Source: Phoronis australis (Eukaryota; Phoronida; Phoronidae). Taken from it: a stretch of DNA of 64,000 bases. The notes beneath the pieces are model-generated. The model saw only the letters and a list, made by a program, of their open reading frames with translations. It had not been told where the DNA came from and made no database searches. A program made the translations under genes and the position numbers. Below, piece by piece: positions 8,751 through 20,592 of this stretch. How positions within the stretch are numbered: position 1 is the first letter of the stretch; each line of letters starts with the position of its first letter. The stretch is from NCBI GenBank assembly GCA_002633005.1, contig NMRA01000004.1, positions 1,528,049 through 1,592,048 of the forward strand, written 5' to 3'.

Positions 8751-11420
8751 TGAAGGCAAGCTTTTCACGGATATTTTTAGGAGCTTACTTTGTTGATTTG
8801 GTTTCCACGACAAAGATAGAATTCATAATTTATCATGGGTACTAGGGTAGCATTTTTACTGGTGCACTCCACCAAAAAGGGCAACCACTCATTGTTTTTT
8901 ATCCATAAGCGAATATTTTTCGTCGCAAGTGTTTCGCTACTGTCTCGAGTCTACGAAACGCCACCCTTGATAATATTAGTCTTTCTGGAGCATGCGTGGT
9001 TCAGTACCTACCAACTCTGAGTGTTATTTCTTTGCTGAACTTGTGTTTCGAAAAGGGCACATTACGATGTTCAACCATCAGTGTTTAATTTTTAATCGAG
9101 CACCTGTATGCCTGGGAATCAATATATACACGAAAACTTTTCTTGTGAAGTTAGTGTCCAATACGTTTTACTGAGTATGAGCAGTTGTGTTGGTAGGGGC
9201 CCCAGATGGTCTTGACTTACGTGCCTTTGTGAAGCTTTTAAAAACAAAAAAATGAAGAGACCTTGGCTGAAACTGATGGGGGAGGGAGCCTTTCATTACT
9301 TGATGAAATGAACTTTCTCCAAGTATGTTGCTTTGTCATAAAATTTGTAAGTTTTTTGTTTTTGTATATTTCTTATTCGTACGCTACAGATTACAGTTCT
9401 TAACAGTCAACGCGAAATTTACACACAACATGTGTTCCGCGAATGGCTTGAAGCCTATTGTTTTTTGTTGAAATCCGATGCAAGGTGGCGCTGTGGTGGC
9501 CGTTTTCCCCTTTTTTCGTTTGCGGAGCCATAGCTCCGCTGTTGCTTTTGTCCTAATCCTAGCTCGAGCTCAAAATTGACCACTTGCGTGTTACATTTCA
9601 AATAAAATAACAAATTTGTGCTCCAGTCATTCAGGGTGATATGGTGAATTTCGAGACTGACGTTTGTCGTCGGGTCCGCCAATTCGTTGGAGATTTTTTG
9701 CATAGTTGCATGAACAGTCCCAAATAGGGACTCTTCTGTGGTCCCTGAATCTAAAGCGTGCTAGTGCCGGAACTTGTGAAAACACTGAATGTCATTTGTT
9801 ATTTTTCGGGCTTCTGGTGGAGGACCCTTTCCAGAGTGCAGTTTGGTGTCATCGGGTCATTCGGTGTCAGTGCGGCACGACTGTTCGTTTTAAATCAGTT
9901 TTGGCCGGTAGCTCGAATATCTGATATAGCTCATTTTTAACCCCTCGTACCCAGGGTGCAGGTACTGGCAGGCATTAATTCTATACATACTGAGCTGCAC
10001 TTTAAGTGCTCCCGCTGTCGGTCAGATGTTGGAAGCTAGTTCACTTTCACGTGCTCTGAGTTGCCGGTCTACTGTTTGCACTGCTTTTTTCGTATGACGT
10101 CATTTTGACGTTTTGGACACAGCCAATTAAAATTAAAAAGCCAAAATTAAAAACAGTAACAATAATGAGGCCAAATTTATGTATCGCTGTAAATTACTAA
10201 GGACGTGGGAAATTATTACAGGTCTATAGACCAATCAAACTTGTTCTCAACTCTCCAGGCGCAACCGTGTCGGAGAAAGGAGTGCCGAGCAATCGCAACT
10301 ACTCTCCTTGGTCGGAGCACATCCTAACACATAAGTTCGTAAAAAATCAGGTAAAAATCCAAAGACTTAAATTTTTTTTGAACATGTGATGTGTCTGTGC
10401 GTTTCGGCTATGTGTGGGTACAAATCGCGTCATAATAGATAGATGGATACGTCATCACCGACTAACTAACCAGTGTTTGCAATTACGTCATAGCACAGAA
10501 TAAATCGGACGAAAGAATTTAGAGGCAGGAGAACAAAAAGACGGGGAGGGACCATGTCGTTTCTGTTGGATTGGCGCTGGTTTTGCCGTGCTAAACGTCC
10601 AAGTTTAAACATTTAAGTTTAAAGAGCGTGAAAAGTTAAATTGTGAACTAAAACTGACATCAATAAATCCAACCAGAAACACCCAGTATCCTAATTCCAA
10701 AAGTTTGCACGTAAGATTCAGTTGCATGATTTTCATACCTCAAGGGAAGCTTGCGTTTGACCTTGAGCTCAAAATTTACAAAACGGAAGGAACCGGCCAA
10801 TTAAGTCAGTGATCAATTCTTGGCGGCAAAAATAAGATAGTCCCAATAAAGGGGTGTGATGGTTGTTTTATATTAAAATAAGGTCACATTTCTTCGCCAG
10901 AAGTCCTATTTTTGAAAATTTTTAACTCATATCGTAAAATTATACATAGAAAATGAAAATACAAATTCTTTGTCCGGGTTTGACTATAGCCCTCAACCCC
11001 GTGAATAATGTGCCATTCGTTAAAGAGTTGTGGGCGCAAGATATAAGTTTGACGCTTTTAAAATCTGTGAATTTTCAACTGAATGGGCACCAGTCCCGGT
11101 GAAAGGATTAGAATACTAAGAAGTTGTCCTTTTTAACACCGAAAAACCCGGTCTGCCAATTATACAACATAGCTGTGTTTATCAAAATGCATTTTACCTT
11201 TCCGATGACATTCAAGAAATTGTTCAAAATTGATGTAGAAAATAAATCTGAAACTAAATAAGGCGATCCAGATCCTCCCAATGATACTATTGTTTTACGA
11301 AATGTAGAATATAAATAGGTAAATAAAATAACAAGAATGGATCAACTGAAATTTTCGGATGTAATAACGTCCTTTGTCAACAGAAACAGAAATAAAGTAA
11401 AATCAAACACTACTAGAGTA
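8750..11420. other. Non-coding stretch
   Basis: No convincing exon. A short segment at about 9215-9285 resembles 17010-17085 (CCTTTGTG(A/C)AGCTTTT and CTGAAACTGATG), so part is dispersed repeat. CRE-like TGACGTCA lies near 10097 and TACGTCA near 10448 and 10485. Confidence 0.3.
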
Positions 11421-11423
11421 CAT

Positions 11424-12587
11424 GACAATTGACATTTAAGATATGGTGTAATGATAAAATGATTCGACCGCTCAATTGCGGGGTTGAACTTCTTCGGGTC
11501 CGGTCCTGGGGTTTGAAACCCGCTCCAGTCCGACTCTTAAAAACATGAGTGACGTCTTGTAAGTCTACTATAGTTTCTTCTAAAAGTTTTAGAGTTGCTT
11601 CATAGTCTCTGATAAACTAAGTTCTTTCTCATAACCTCTGTTTGTAATTTTCGACAACATCAATAAATAAGAATGTATATTTAATCAATTCAAATCTCCT
11701 TTTACTCCTGCTTTTTAAATATCCAAACTTCAAAACGACTGAGCGTCTATCCGCCAGGTCCGGCGGCCGGTCATCCACAACATACATAAAACACGTACAC
11801 TCAACGCTGCATATATAACACCTGTTCCAGTCCAATCTAGCAATATGAGTGACGTCTTGTAAGTCTCCTATAGTTTCTACTAAAAGTTTTAGAGTTGCTC
11901 AATAGTTTTTGATAATTTTTTGTCATAACCTCTGTTTTGTAATTTTCGACATCAAATCTCCTTTTACTCCTGCTTTTTAAATATCCAAACTTCAAAACGA
12001 CTGAGAATCTATCCGTCAGGTCGACACCGGCGGTCATCCACGACACACATAAAACACGGGCACCTTTAATCAGCCCTCAACTATTGCACTAAATAATTTC
12101 AATATTTATTTATTTACGTACTATCATCTAGGACTGATCAAAGGTGCCTGTGGTCAAAAAAGACGACAGAACGACGTGAGCATCCCCATCATCCGTGGTC
12201 AAGCAGCCAACTATTGCACAAAAATCATCATTACATCTAGAAACCAGTACATACTGGTTCCTAACAATATACAGAGTAAATTTGTCGAAAAATATGTATT
12301 TGCTTCGCGATATCACTTTCAGAAACGTTTGTCCTCCAACATGGCGGATGACCTAATTGATGACGTCATTCGATAATACCCTGTACGGAAATCCGGTGAA
12401 GGGTCGATGCACGGCCAGAAGTTGAGTGCTGTTTGTCTGTCGCTGAATTAGTTTAGTTAATGCCAGTCTCTTTATTGGCTTGTTACGGGGGACGTTGGGT
12501 AACACACGGGATATCATTGACGATTTGGTGATTTGTAAATCTTTTTTACCTGAGGTAAGGGATCAATTACTAATGTTGAACAATGAA
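11424..12587. repeat. Duplicated block, copy 1 (ends at N 12588)
   Basis: The block begins TGACATTTAAGATATGGTG and ends CTAATGTTGAACAATGAA directly before the N. Almost the same order of sequence follows the N to 13466. Within this copy the subunit starting GAGTGACGTCTTGTAAGTCT occurs twice (about 11547 and 11845); copy 2 has it once (about 12708). The perfect fit of the copy end to the N suggests an unmerged haplotype or contig overlap. Confidence 0.75.
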
Positions 12588-12588
12588 N

Positions 12589-13466
12589 TGACATTTAAGA
12601 TATGGTGTAATGATAAAATGATTCGACCGCTCAATTCCGGGGTTGAACTTCTTCGGGTCCCGCGGTCTTGGGGGTTGAAACCCGCTCCAGCCCGACTCTT
12701 AAAAACATGAGTGACGTCTTGTAAGTCTCCTATAGTTTCTTCTAAAAGTTTTAGAGTTGCTTAATAGTTTTTGATAATTTTTTTGTCATAACCTCTGTTT
12801 GTAATTTTCGACATCAATAAATAAGAATGTATTTTTAATCAATTCAAATCTCCTTTTACTCATCCAAACTTCAAAACGACTGAGCATCTATCCGTCAGGT
12901 CGACACCGGCGGTCATCCACAACACACATAAAACACGGGCACCTTTAATCAGTCCTCAACTATACACTAAATAACTTCAATATTTATTTATTTACGTACT
13001 ATCGTCCAGGGCTGATCAAAGGTGCATGTGGTCAAAAAAGACGACAGAACGACGTGAGCATCCCCATCATCCCTGGTCAAGCAGCCAACTATTGCACAAA
13101 AATCATCATTACATCTAGAAACCAGTACATACTGGTTCCTAACAATATACAGAATAAATTTGTCGAAAAATATGTATTTGCTTCGCGATATCACTTTCAG
13201 AAACGTTTGTCCTCCAACATGGCGGATGACCTAATTGATGACGTCATTCGATAATACCCTGTACGGAAATCCGGTGAAGGGTCGATGCACGGCCAGAAGT
13301 TGAGTGCTGTTTGTCTGTCGCTGAATTAGTTTAGTTAATGCCAGTCTCTTTATTGGCTTGTTACGGGGGACGTTGGGTAACACACGGGATATCATTGACG
13401 ATTTGGTGATTTGTAAATCTTTTTTACCTGAGGTAAGGGATCAATTACTAATGTTGAACAATGAAC
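12589..13466. repeat. Duplicated block, copy 2
   Basis: Nearly identical to copy 1 but lacking one internal subunit and about 20 bases near 12860. After CTAATGTTGAACAATGAA it continues into unique sequence. Confidence 0.75.
13215..13433 (+). promoter_or_regulatory. Candidate promoter / non-coding first exon (upstream of SULF)
   Basis: CAACATGGCGG (13215-13225) fits a YY1 site of the type found at transcription starts. A full CRE, TGACGTCA, lies at 13239-13246, and an inverted CCAAT box lies about 100 bases on. A good splice donor, ACCTGAG|GTAAGG, is at 13432/13433. The first coding SULF exon opens with an acceptor (20399-20400), so the gene needs at least one non-coding exon upstream, and this is the best candidate I see. 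Copy 1 of the duplication has the same set at about 12340-12555. This is inference without transcript evidence. Confidence 0.25.
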
Positions 13467-14840
13467 GGTGATTGATCGTCAACATGCCAAGCGCTGTCAC
13501 CCACTCACTTCTGTCTGGCCAGTCACAGTGGCCTTGTCATTGTATGTGTTAAACTGAAGTTATTACTTCGTTGATGAGAGCTTATCTCAATTTTAAAACA
13601 TAATGTACATCTCCATTTCTCTCTACCTCTACTGTTATCGGCTACGGTGTCTAACGTGTGTGAACTAATTGGTGTTGGACTTGGAGTAACCAAGATTATG
13701 AATCTAACTTCTAAGAGAGTAATCTCGAGATTAGGATGTGGTCATAATTTATACAAAAATGCACTGTGATAAAGAAAAACTTATCTAAAGATTGAAGTGT
13801 GAAACATGTGTCCTGCCTTTGCCTTCTTTTTCTTGTTGCACACTCATATTTACCTGGTGTACATGTTTAAGCCTACCTCCTATAAAATCATATAGATCTA
13901 TCATCTATGGTTTAATCTCCAGATTAATTAGTCTAATAACTCCAGGTTCACTGTTAGTCTATTAGTAATCTGGAGACGAAATATTATTCCAAGTTCAAGC
14001 ATAGTAATTTTGCCCTGGAGAGCTTCTCTCTTTAGAAAATACTTCTCCTACAAAAAAATGTATTACTGGTGTAGTTCCATGGTTTTTCCTTGGGGTACAT
14101 TTTTCCATCAGTGGACGAAATTAAGCTCAATAAAATCACATATTCAGTTTTCTCATCTTGGATATTATTTGTTTGTAAGAAACTGAACCAATAAATTAAA
14201 TACATCTATGTTAAAATGTCTTGGTTTAGTTGATTATCTTCCGTTGTTTTCCATTGATTAAAGTTCGTGCCAGCTATATTCGTCTCATTTTTCCTATGTA
14301 CATTGTGTCATTCAGTTCACGTATCTCAACCAAGAACTTGAAATAGACCCCAAAACTTTTTGAAGATGGGGCCCAGTGTTTGGAAGTGCAAGTCAAACAC
14401 TGTCACGTATGAGAGGTACATTCTAAAAAGAGTGAGATAAGCTACCACGAGTTTACCACACTTGTCTTGTAATTCTTTTTCTGTTCAGTTGGTGTTTTGT
14501 TAACTGTTGTTTAAAAAACTCTTTCAGCAAGTTCAGCTAATTTTAAATTTATGAATTTCACATTCACTCTGCTGTAGCTGGGTATTTTCTTACATTATGT
14601 TTCATAATGTTATCTAGACTGAACTGTGATTATAATATTATGTAATGGTCTGTGACTTTGCCAAACAATTTATTTGGTCATTGATCAAGTTCCTGCAGAG
14701 TTTTAAGAACTGTCAACTGATACTCAGTTGCCCTTCATTAGATTAGTCTGTACAAATATTGCTTGTTACTTATTGGATCTGAGTTTGAAAACACACAGCC
14801 TCATTAAAGTTCTCCTTAAAGGGCAATAAACCTGGGCTTC
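13467..14840. other. Non-coding stretch with one palindrome
   Basis: A perfect 11-bp inverted repeat, TCTCCAGATTA (13916-13926) and TAATCTGGAGA (13966-13976), is extended by inner imperfect pairing. No gene seen. It would be intronic if the upstream promoter call is right. Confidence 0.35.
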
Positions 14841-14846
14841 TGGCAA

Positions 14847-15141
14847 GAAACTAACTTTTGATTAAGAGTACTTCCCAGTATGAAATTGGTTTGTCTCAAC
14901 TTTCCTTAGTGAGATAAGAAGTGAGTTTTGGTATTGCTAAGTACTGACAGTTAGGTTATTGCTGGAGACCTTACATGGCAAATAAAATGACACGCCATGG
15001 CTAGCCAACTTGTAGACCCAGGCCTCAAGCAATAACAAACTACCAATTCCTTCCAAGTGTAGAAATCACACTATTTTGACTAAGAAACAATTAGAGACCA
15101 ATTTCATAATGAAGGGGCCTAAATCAAAAGTTTGTTTTTCG
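14847..15141. mobile_element. Foldback (long inverted repeat) element
   Basis: The left half (AAACTAACTTTTGATTAAG ... TATGAAATTGGT) is matched in inverted order by the right half (ACCAATTTCATAATGAAGG ... AAATCAAAAGTTTGTTT). Pairing continues inward through TTATTGCT(G/T)GAG(A/G)CC. The whole 295 bp can fold into one imperfect hairpin. Confidence 0.55.
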
Positions 15142-17260
15142 TATCCACTTCAACAATAGAATGATGATGAGAAGATTTTTATGTCATCAGTAGCTCGATT
15201 TGTATCATACAGTTATCACGAAATAAAACTTAAGAAAAATTTTCAACATTTCAACAACTAGTACTCAGTTTTTGAGAAATGGAAAATTGTAATTTTGGGT
15301 AATTATTTTTTGTGTAAAATTAAAGAGAAATTACCATAGTTTTGACTCCATATGTATAATAGCATTCGGTCTAATTTTTTATATTTTCAACCTGAACTAC
15401 CATATGTACCGACTTCCTTTTTAATGTCCACCATTTTATGTTGTTGGTGTGCGGTATTTTCTGTTCACAATGATTTGGCCATTTCTTCAGTGGCATAGCT
15501 GAGATTATTATCTCCTCTAGGAGGCAAGTCACCACCAATTTTCTGCCACCAGTTTCTGGGAAGTGGCCCACCTCCCCTTGCCATGGCATTTCATTTTTGC
15601 AAAATCTTTCATGAACTTTTTTGGTATGCTGCAAAGAAACTGACCTTTTCTTACTGTTGTGTTGTTGAATACCCTACTGTATTCCCTGGTGGTTGGAACT
15701 TGTGGTATTACTGATATAAACGTGTACCATTTACACATAGTTCAGTGGTGTAAGATCTCCAAGCACCTATCTGCTCAAGATCAGTGGTGCACATTTACTG
15801 TTCATCTGTTTGCAACAAAACTGACAAGACGGTTCTTACAATTTACTAACAACATATTACATTACACTGGTCTGTCCTCTCCCAACTTTAGATACCCATC
15901 TTGTTGTGAATTCACTGATTATGGGAGTATGTCTTAGATTACAGTCCTGATAGCATTTGTTTTGAAAGTATCAAATGTTGGTTGTCATGTGGTGTTAAAG
16001 GGAATGTGGTTTAACACCCCAGTAACATTTTGAATTTTCCTGGAAGTGGATTCATGACAAGTCTGCCTAATCATTTCTTGAGTGAATTGTGTAACCAGTG
16101 ACAGTAAGTGCTTCCAAATGATAAGTAAGGTCTTGATGAGATTAAAACCCTTTCACAGTGAGTTCAGAAGACTCATAGGTTCATTGCTCAGTGTCGTGAG
16201 GAAAAGAGATTGTTTTGGATGCATGGTAATTCTCCACTTATTTGCACAAAAATAATTGCCAAAATTGTCATTTTCCATTTTTCAAAGGCTGATTACCTTT
16301 TTTGCAATTCAATAAATGTTGTTTTGCGACGTCTGCACGCTACAATCCAGGCTTGTAATTGACTGAAATGTACTTTTGTGGAGAAATTTTACATTTAGCA
16401 TTCACTTGTCAGCCATATTGTGTGCTAGATAAGTGAGGAATTCCTGTATCACTGTTTGGTTAGCTTGGTATATTTTATTTCTTGACTTCATTTCTAACAT
16501 CCATTGGTCTAATTTCACCAATGTCCAGCTTATTTGCATTGGAAGTGATACTTTAGTGGGTTATATTCAACAGGATTTTGGAAGGCGTTATTTAAATTTT
16601 TGTAACATGTTGTAACAATGATTCCATAGAAGCTGTGTAATGTCTAGACAGCAAAACTAATAGCTCAAGTTTAGGTCATTTCAAGCATATTATGTCAAAA
16701 TAATGTCACATTTTTATTGTAAAAACCATCCTTAAAATGTAAAGGTAATCAGAAAATTGTGACCAAAAATTTTCATTTCAAAATTAGGGACATAAGCCAT
16801 AATTTTAAGTTAAATTAAAAAATTTTGTCTGTCATTAGGGAGTTATTACATTAGGCCAAGACATAGTTGGGCCTGGTGTCTGGTTTTTTGAAAATTGAGT
16901 TGGAGGTTTGGCATTTCTTTTTAGTTTCTCACGTTTTCTAAAAAGCAAATGAGATGAGCAAGAAATGGTTCACGATTTGTTTTTTTTTACTCATGTCTTG
17001 GCAAATCATGGTGTTTCATACCTTGCTTACATGCCTTTGTGCAGCTTTTCAAAAACACGAGAACTTGACTGAAACTGATGCAGACGGGTGTTTTTTCTTT
17101 GTCAGTTAGTGAGCGCAGGTCTAAAAATGAGTTGGGGTAGAGTCCAGAGCCAACTTTGGTTTTTTGGCCTAAAATTCTCCGCAACCTGAACATGGGCTGG
17201 GGTCTGATCTTAGCACTCAAAATCAAAAACTAAATTAATTTTGGCATTTTCCTGTCTACT
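15142..17260. other. Non-coding stretch
   Basis: Open frames at 15371-15937 are short and carry no recognised motif. The segment at 17010-17085 is related to 9215-9285. Nothing else supported. Confidence 0.3.
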
Positions 17261-17550
17261 TTTGGGCAAACTCAAGATAAGTGGCTATTCGTCTGTGCTC
17301 AAGTACGTTATAATTGGTGGATATGAGTTTCTAGTCCAACTTTGCACTTAATGACCCCTATATTCTTGCCACTAACTTGGTAAAAACTCGAGATTTCAAG
17401 TACACCCTCGAAATTTCGAATCCCAGACTCGAACTTTTAGCTTTAATGTTGGGGTCATCTAGTACAAACTAGCATTAGCAAGTTATCAATGTAAGCCATT
17501 ATGTACTCAAGCATAGAACATTAGAACATTGTGTTCGAACAAAAGTAAAA
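17261..17550. mobile_element. Foldback MITE, copy 1
   Basis: The left arm (GGGCAAACTCAAGATAAG ... GAGTTTCTAGTCCAACTTTG ... ATGACCCCTATAT) is an inverted match of its own right arm (GGGGTCATCTAGTACAAAC ... TACTCAAGCATAGAAC). It matches copy 2 at 19600-19835 over more than 100 bp in inverse orientation. Confidence 0.6.
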
Positions 17551-19599
17551 AAAGCCAAAAATAATTTAGAGTTTCATTCTGAGTAAAAAGATTAAACTCT
17601 GGGCCCTGGTTGCTTTCGTGTCGGTAGCTTTTTTTGTTTTCCTTACTGACTTGATAACCAGAAGAAATAAAAGTACACCCAAACATTTTGTATTTTGTTT
17701 TCTTTCGGCACGAAACATGGCGTCAGATCGCTTACAAGTGCTTTGTAATCTCGTTTTGGTTCAGCAAGAAACCAAATGTCAAGTCACGTGTGTTGTAATT
17801 TGGCTTTTGTGTTCAGCAAGAACCACAAGGTCAAATCATTTACACTTTGTAATCTGGTTTTGTGTCAGCAAAAACCATCTATTATGAAGTGGTGCTGCAA
17901 TTGCTTACTTATATTCTTAAGTAGCAAGTAAGGAGGTGTAGAAGCATCTGTGTTTTGGGTGGTCCCCTCTTTTTCTTTTTACAAGAATCTGAATTTCTTT
18001 GCCCCAATGATCCCCTGTTTTGGCGCTCAATTTTTGTACAACTTAATGTACACTCAGATTGTTAAACTAGGGTTTGTTACCATGGTATCGGGGTTAGGTG
18101 ACCATATTCAGCTAATTCGGAAACTCATAAATGAACTAGTAATACACCATGACATGGAGGTTTCTCATAAACTCCCAAAAGTGGGTACTTAATGGAAGAT
18201 GAAACTTGACGTGGTACTTAATTGGGTGGGTATTTCGTGGCTAGATTCCTTATGAAAAAGTGTCTTTCCTATTAAATTTGCTGCAAACGGGTCCACTTGA
18301 TGGTTGGAATTCTACAATAGGGCTACTGAGCACACTCTAAAGACCTGATGTACATTACTTGGGTTTGTTGTGTTACAAGACTACTGTCCAAAGTGATGTT
18401 TATTCAATTTTAATTCAATAAAATCAGCATTTCGTCCAGTTAAATCCCCTACATAAGAATAACTTGAAACTGCTCCTTTTACATCTATTAAACTTTCTGC
18501 AAATGGTTCCCTTTTTTACAGTGATAACTCTCTGTAAGGGAGGTTTATAAATTATTATAAAAAATATGTCCAAATACCCTGGGTCAAGAGGTGTGAAGGG
18601 ATGTACCTCGTGATATTTCAGACACAAGCTAGTGAGTAATGCATTGCTCTCTTTCAAGCCCGCTTGTTCACTCGGGAGTTTACTTAATCATAATGGGAAG
18701 TTGACAACACTGCACATTGGAAACACAGACAAACGCTGTCCATACTAGGGTGGTTTAGAGAATGGGTACCAAGACAGTACCAGCCGATGAGAAACCCTGC
18801 TCTAGACAATATTGACTTAACTTTCTGGCTCCTTCCATCAGCCTTTGCTTGGGAGAGTGATTCCTCCGACACATAGGCTCACCCAGAGCCATATTTAAGA
18901 ACAGGATATGTTCAAAAGAATACCTATCGGTTTTTGCAAGAAAACCTAATGATTACACAAAAATACTTTGATCCAGTAAGTGATCTGACTGTTTCTTGAT
19001 AGACACAGTGCGAGATTACAAAACATTGGTGATTTGACACTGTGCTTCCTGTTTAAACGAAACAAGAAAATTAGATGTTGTTGACTTGTAGATTTCATTT
19101 TCTTTTTTCTTGTTGTCATTAGTTGGTACAAATAATGAAATGACGGTAAGTACACGAACCTTGTTGGATAATCAAATGTTGGCTGAGACATTCTTTTTGA
19201 GCTAAGACGTAGTTTTTTATTGTCACCATGTAGTGAAACTTGTTCTTTGCTCAGGGAACAAAATTCTAGCTTTTAAAGGAGGAAAGTAGTGTAGTGTCAA
19301 TGACAGTCTAGCTGTGGAGGAAATGGAATTGCGAAGAGTAGATGTTTTACTGTGTATTTTCTGCCAAAAATGCTGACTTGCAAGTTGTCAGTTTGGGAAT
19401 CAGATTGTACTAAACTATATGCTCAATTAGTGTAGTTTTGAATATGTGTTAGGGCTATTCAGGGTCAGATCCAGGAATTTAGTTGGGAAGGGAAAAGGTT
19501 TCATAAAGAGCAACAGCCTCATATATGTCAACCAGGGCAGAGAAAGCTGACAAGACTTGTTTTAAAGTGACATACTTGATGAAAATTGGTTATTTGAGA
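17551..19599. other. Non-coding stretch
   Basis: No convincing exon. Near 17680-17880 a loosely repeated motif (CAGCAAGAAACCA..., CAGCAAGAACCACA..., CAGCAAAAACCATC) recurs three times at about 60-bp spacing. A MITE-like terminus (GGTCAGATCCAGGAATTTAG) is near 19462. Confidence 0.3.
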
Positions 19600-19835
19600 T
19601 CGAGGCCCGGACCCTAATCTGTTTTATGCTCGAGTAATGGCTTACGTAGATGACTTTCTGATCCTGGTTTGCACTTGATGACCCCAGTATAAAACCTATA
19701 AATTTGTAGCACAGATATAGGGGTCATCTAGTGCAAACGTAGACTAGAAACTCACGTGCATAAACCATGAGATACTCGAGCACAGACTAATAGCCATTTA
19801 TCTTGAGTTTGCACAAGAGTAAAAAATAATTTCAA
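19600..19835. mobile_element. Foldback MITE, copy 2
   Basis: Its arms (TTTGCACTTGATGACCCC ... / GGGGTCATCTAGTGCAAAC ... ACTCGAGCACAGACTAATAG) pair with each other and match copy 1. The tail GAGTTTGCACAAGAGTAAAAA corresponds to the inverted start of copy 1. Confidence 0.6.
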
Positions 19836-20297
19836 GTTTGATTTCAACTACAACGATTAAGCAATGACACCAGGTCTACGACGGATTCAAACACATGACC
19901 TCAGCGGTGGTAGTTAATGGTTTGCTAGCATAGCTAAGCCCCACTCGGCAAGTAGCAATGGTACTTTAAGCATATTTTTAAATTGAGTTGAAACTGATAA
20001 TGGTAGTGGCCTCAGTTTCAGCGAATGACTGGAAGCCAATAGGTGAGGATTGTCAGTTTGCAATAAATCACAAAAACAATACATTTCATTGTTTTATAGT
20101 GTTGGTTCAACCTAGTTACTTCAATAAGTTTCTCCTGTCCAACAATAATTCAAAAAATAAATTTTGATCCTAAAACTGAGGGTGTTCCTTTAACATATCC
20201 TACAAGAAAATGTGCTGTTATTTTAAATTCCTTAATTACCATTTTACGTTGTTTAAATCTCAGTTGTGACCAGTTGTTCACAAAAGATTAGAAGAAT
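19836..20297 (-). repeat. Possible tRNA-derived SINE remnant
   Basis: On the minus strand, around 19945-19870, GGTCATGTGTTTGAATCC resembles an RNA polymerase III B box. Upstream of it, GGGGCTTAGCTATGCTAGC is only a weak A box. The rest shows nothing. Confidence 0.2.
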
Positions 20298-20375
20298 TTA
20301 GGATGGGTCTTGTCTAAATCTGTCACTGTTATTGGTTTAGGATGGACCTTGTCTAAATCTGTCACTGTTATTGGT
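20298..20375 (+). repeat. 39-bp tandem duplication before the SULF start exon
   Basis: Two copies of a 39-base unit (TTAGGATGG...GTCACTGTTATTGGT) end 25 bases before the acceptor at 20400, so the branch-point region is duplicated. Confidence 0.7.
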
Positions 20376-20400
20376 TTCTAATGATCAATTTGTTTTTCAG

Positions 20401-20592
20401 ATGCTTCCATGATGGATCTCAAATTCATTCTAATTTTCCTACTACTGCACTGTGCACAAGGCAGATTGAGGGGTCAGGATAGGTTTGGTCGCCGATCTAA
20501 TGTAGCTAGAGACAGGACACGCCACAGAACTGCAAGAAGTGGCAAGCCTAATATAATAGTTATACTAACTGATGACCAGGACTCTGAATTAG
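20401..20592 (+). CDS. SULF: SULF coding exon 1 (signal peptide, first metal site)
   Basis: Opens after acceptor TTTTTCAG (20400) and ends at donor G|GTAAAA, phase 1. An upstream ATG at 20401 gives a three-codon frame (ATG CTT CCA TGA) whose stop overlaps the true start ATG at 20409. Codes for the signal peptide, a basic stretch ([19 protein letters not shown]) and the ILTDDQD metal site. Confidence 0.9.
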
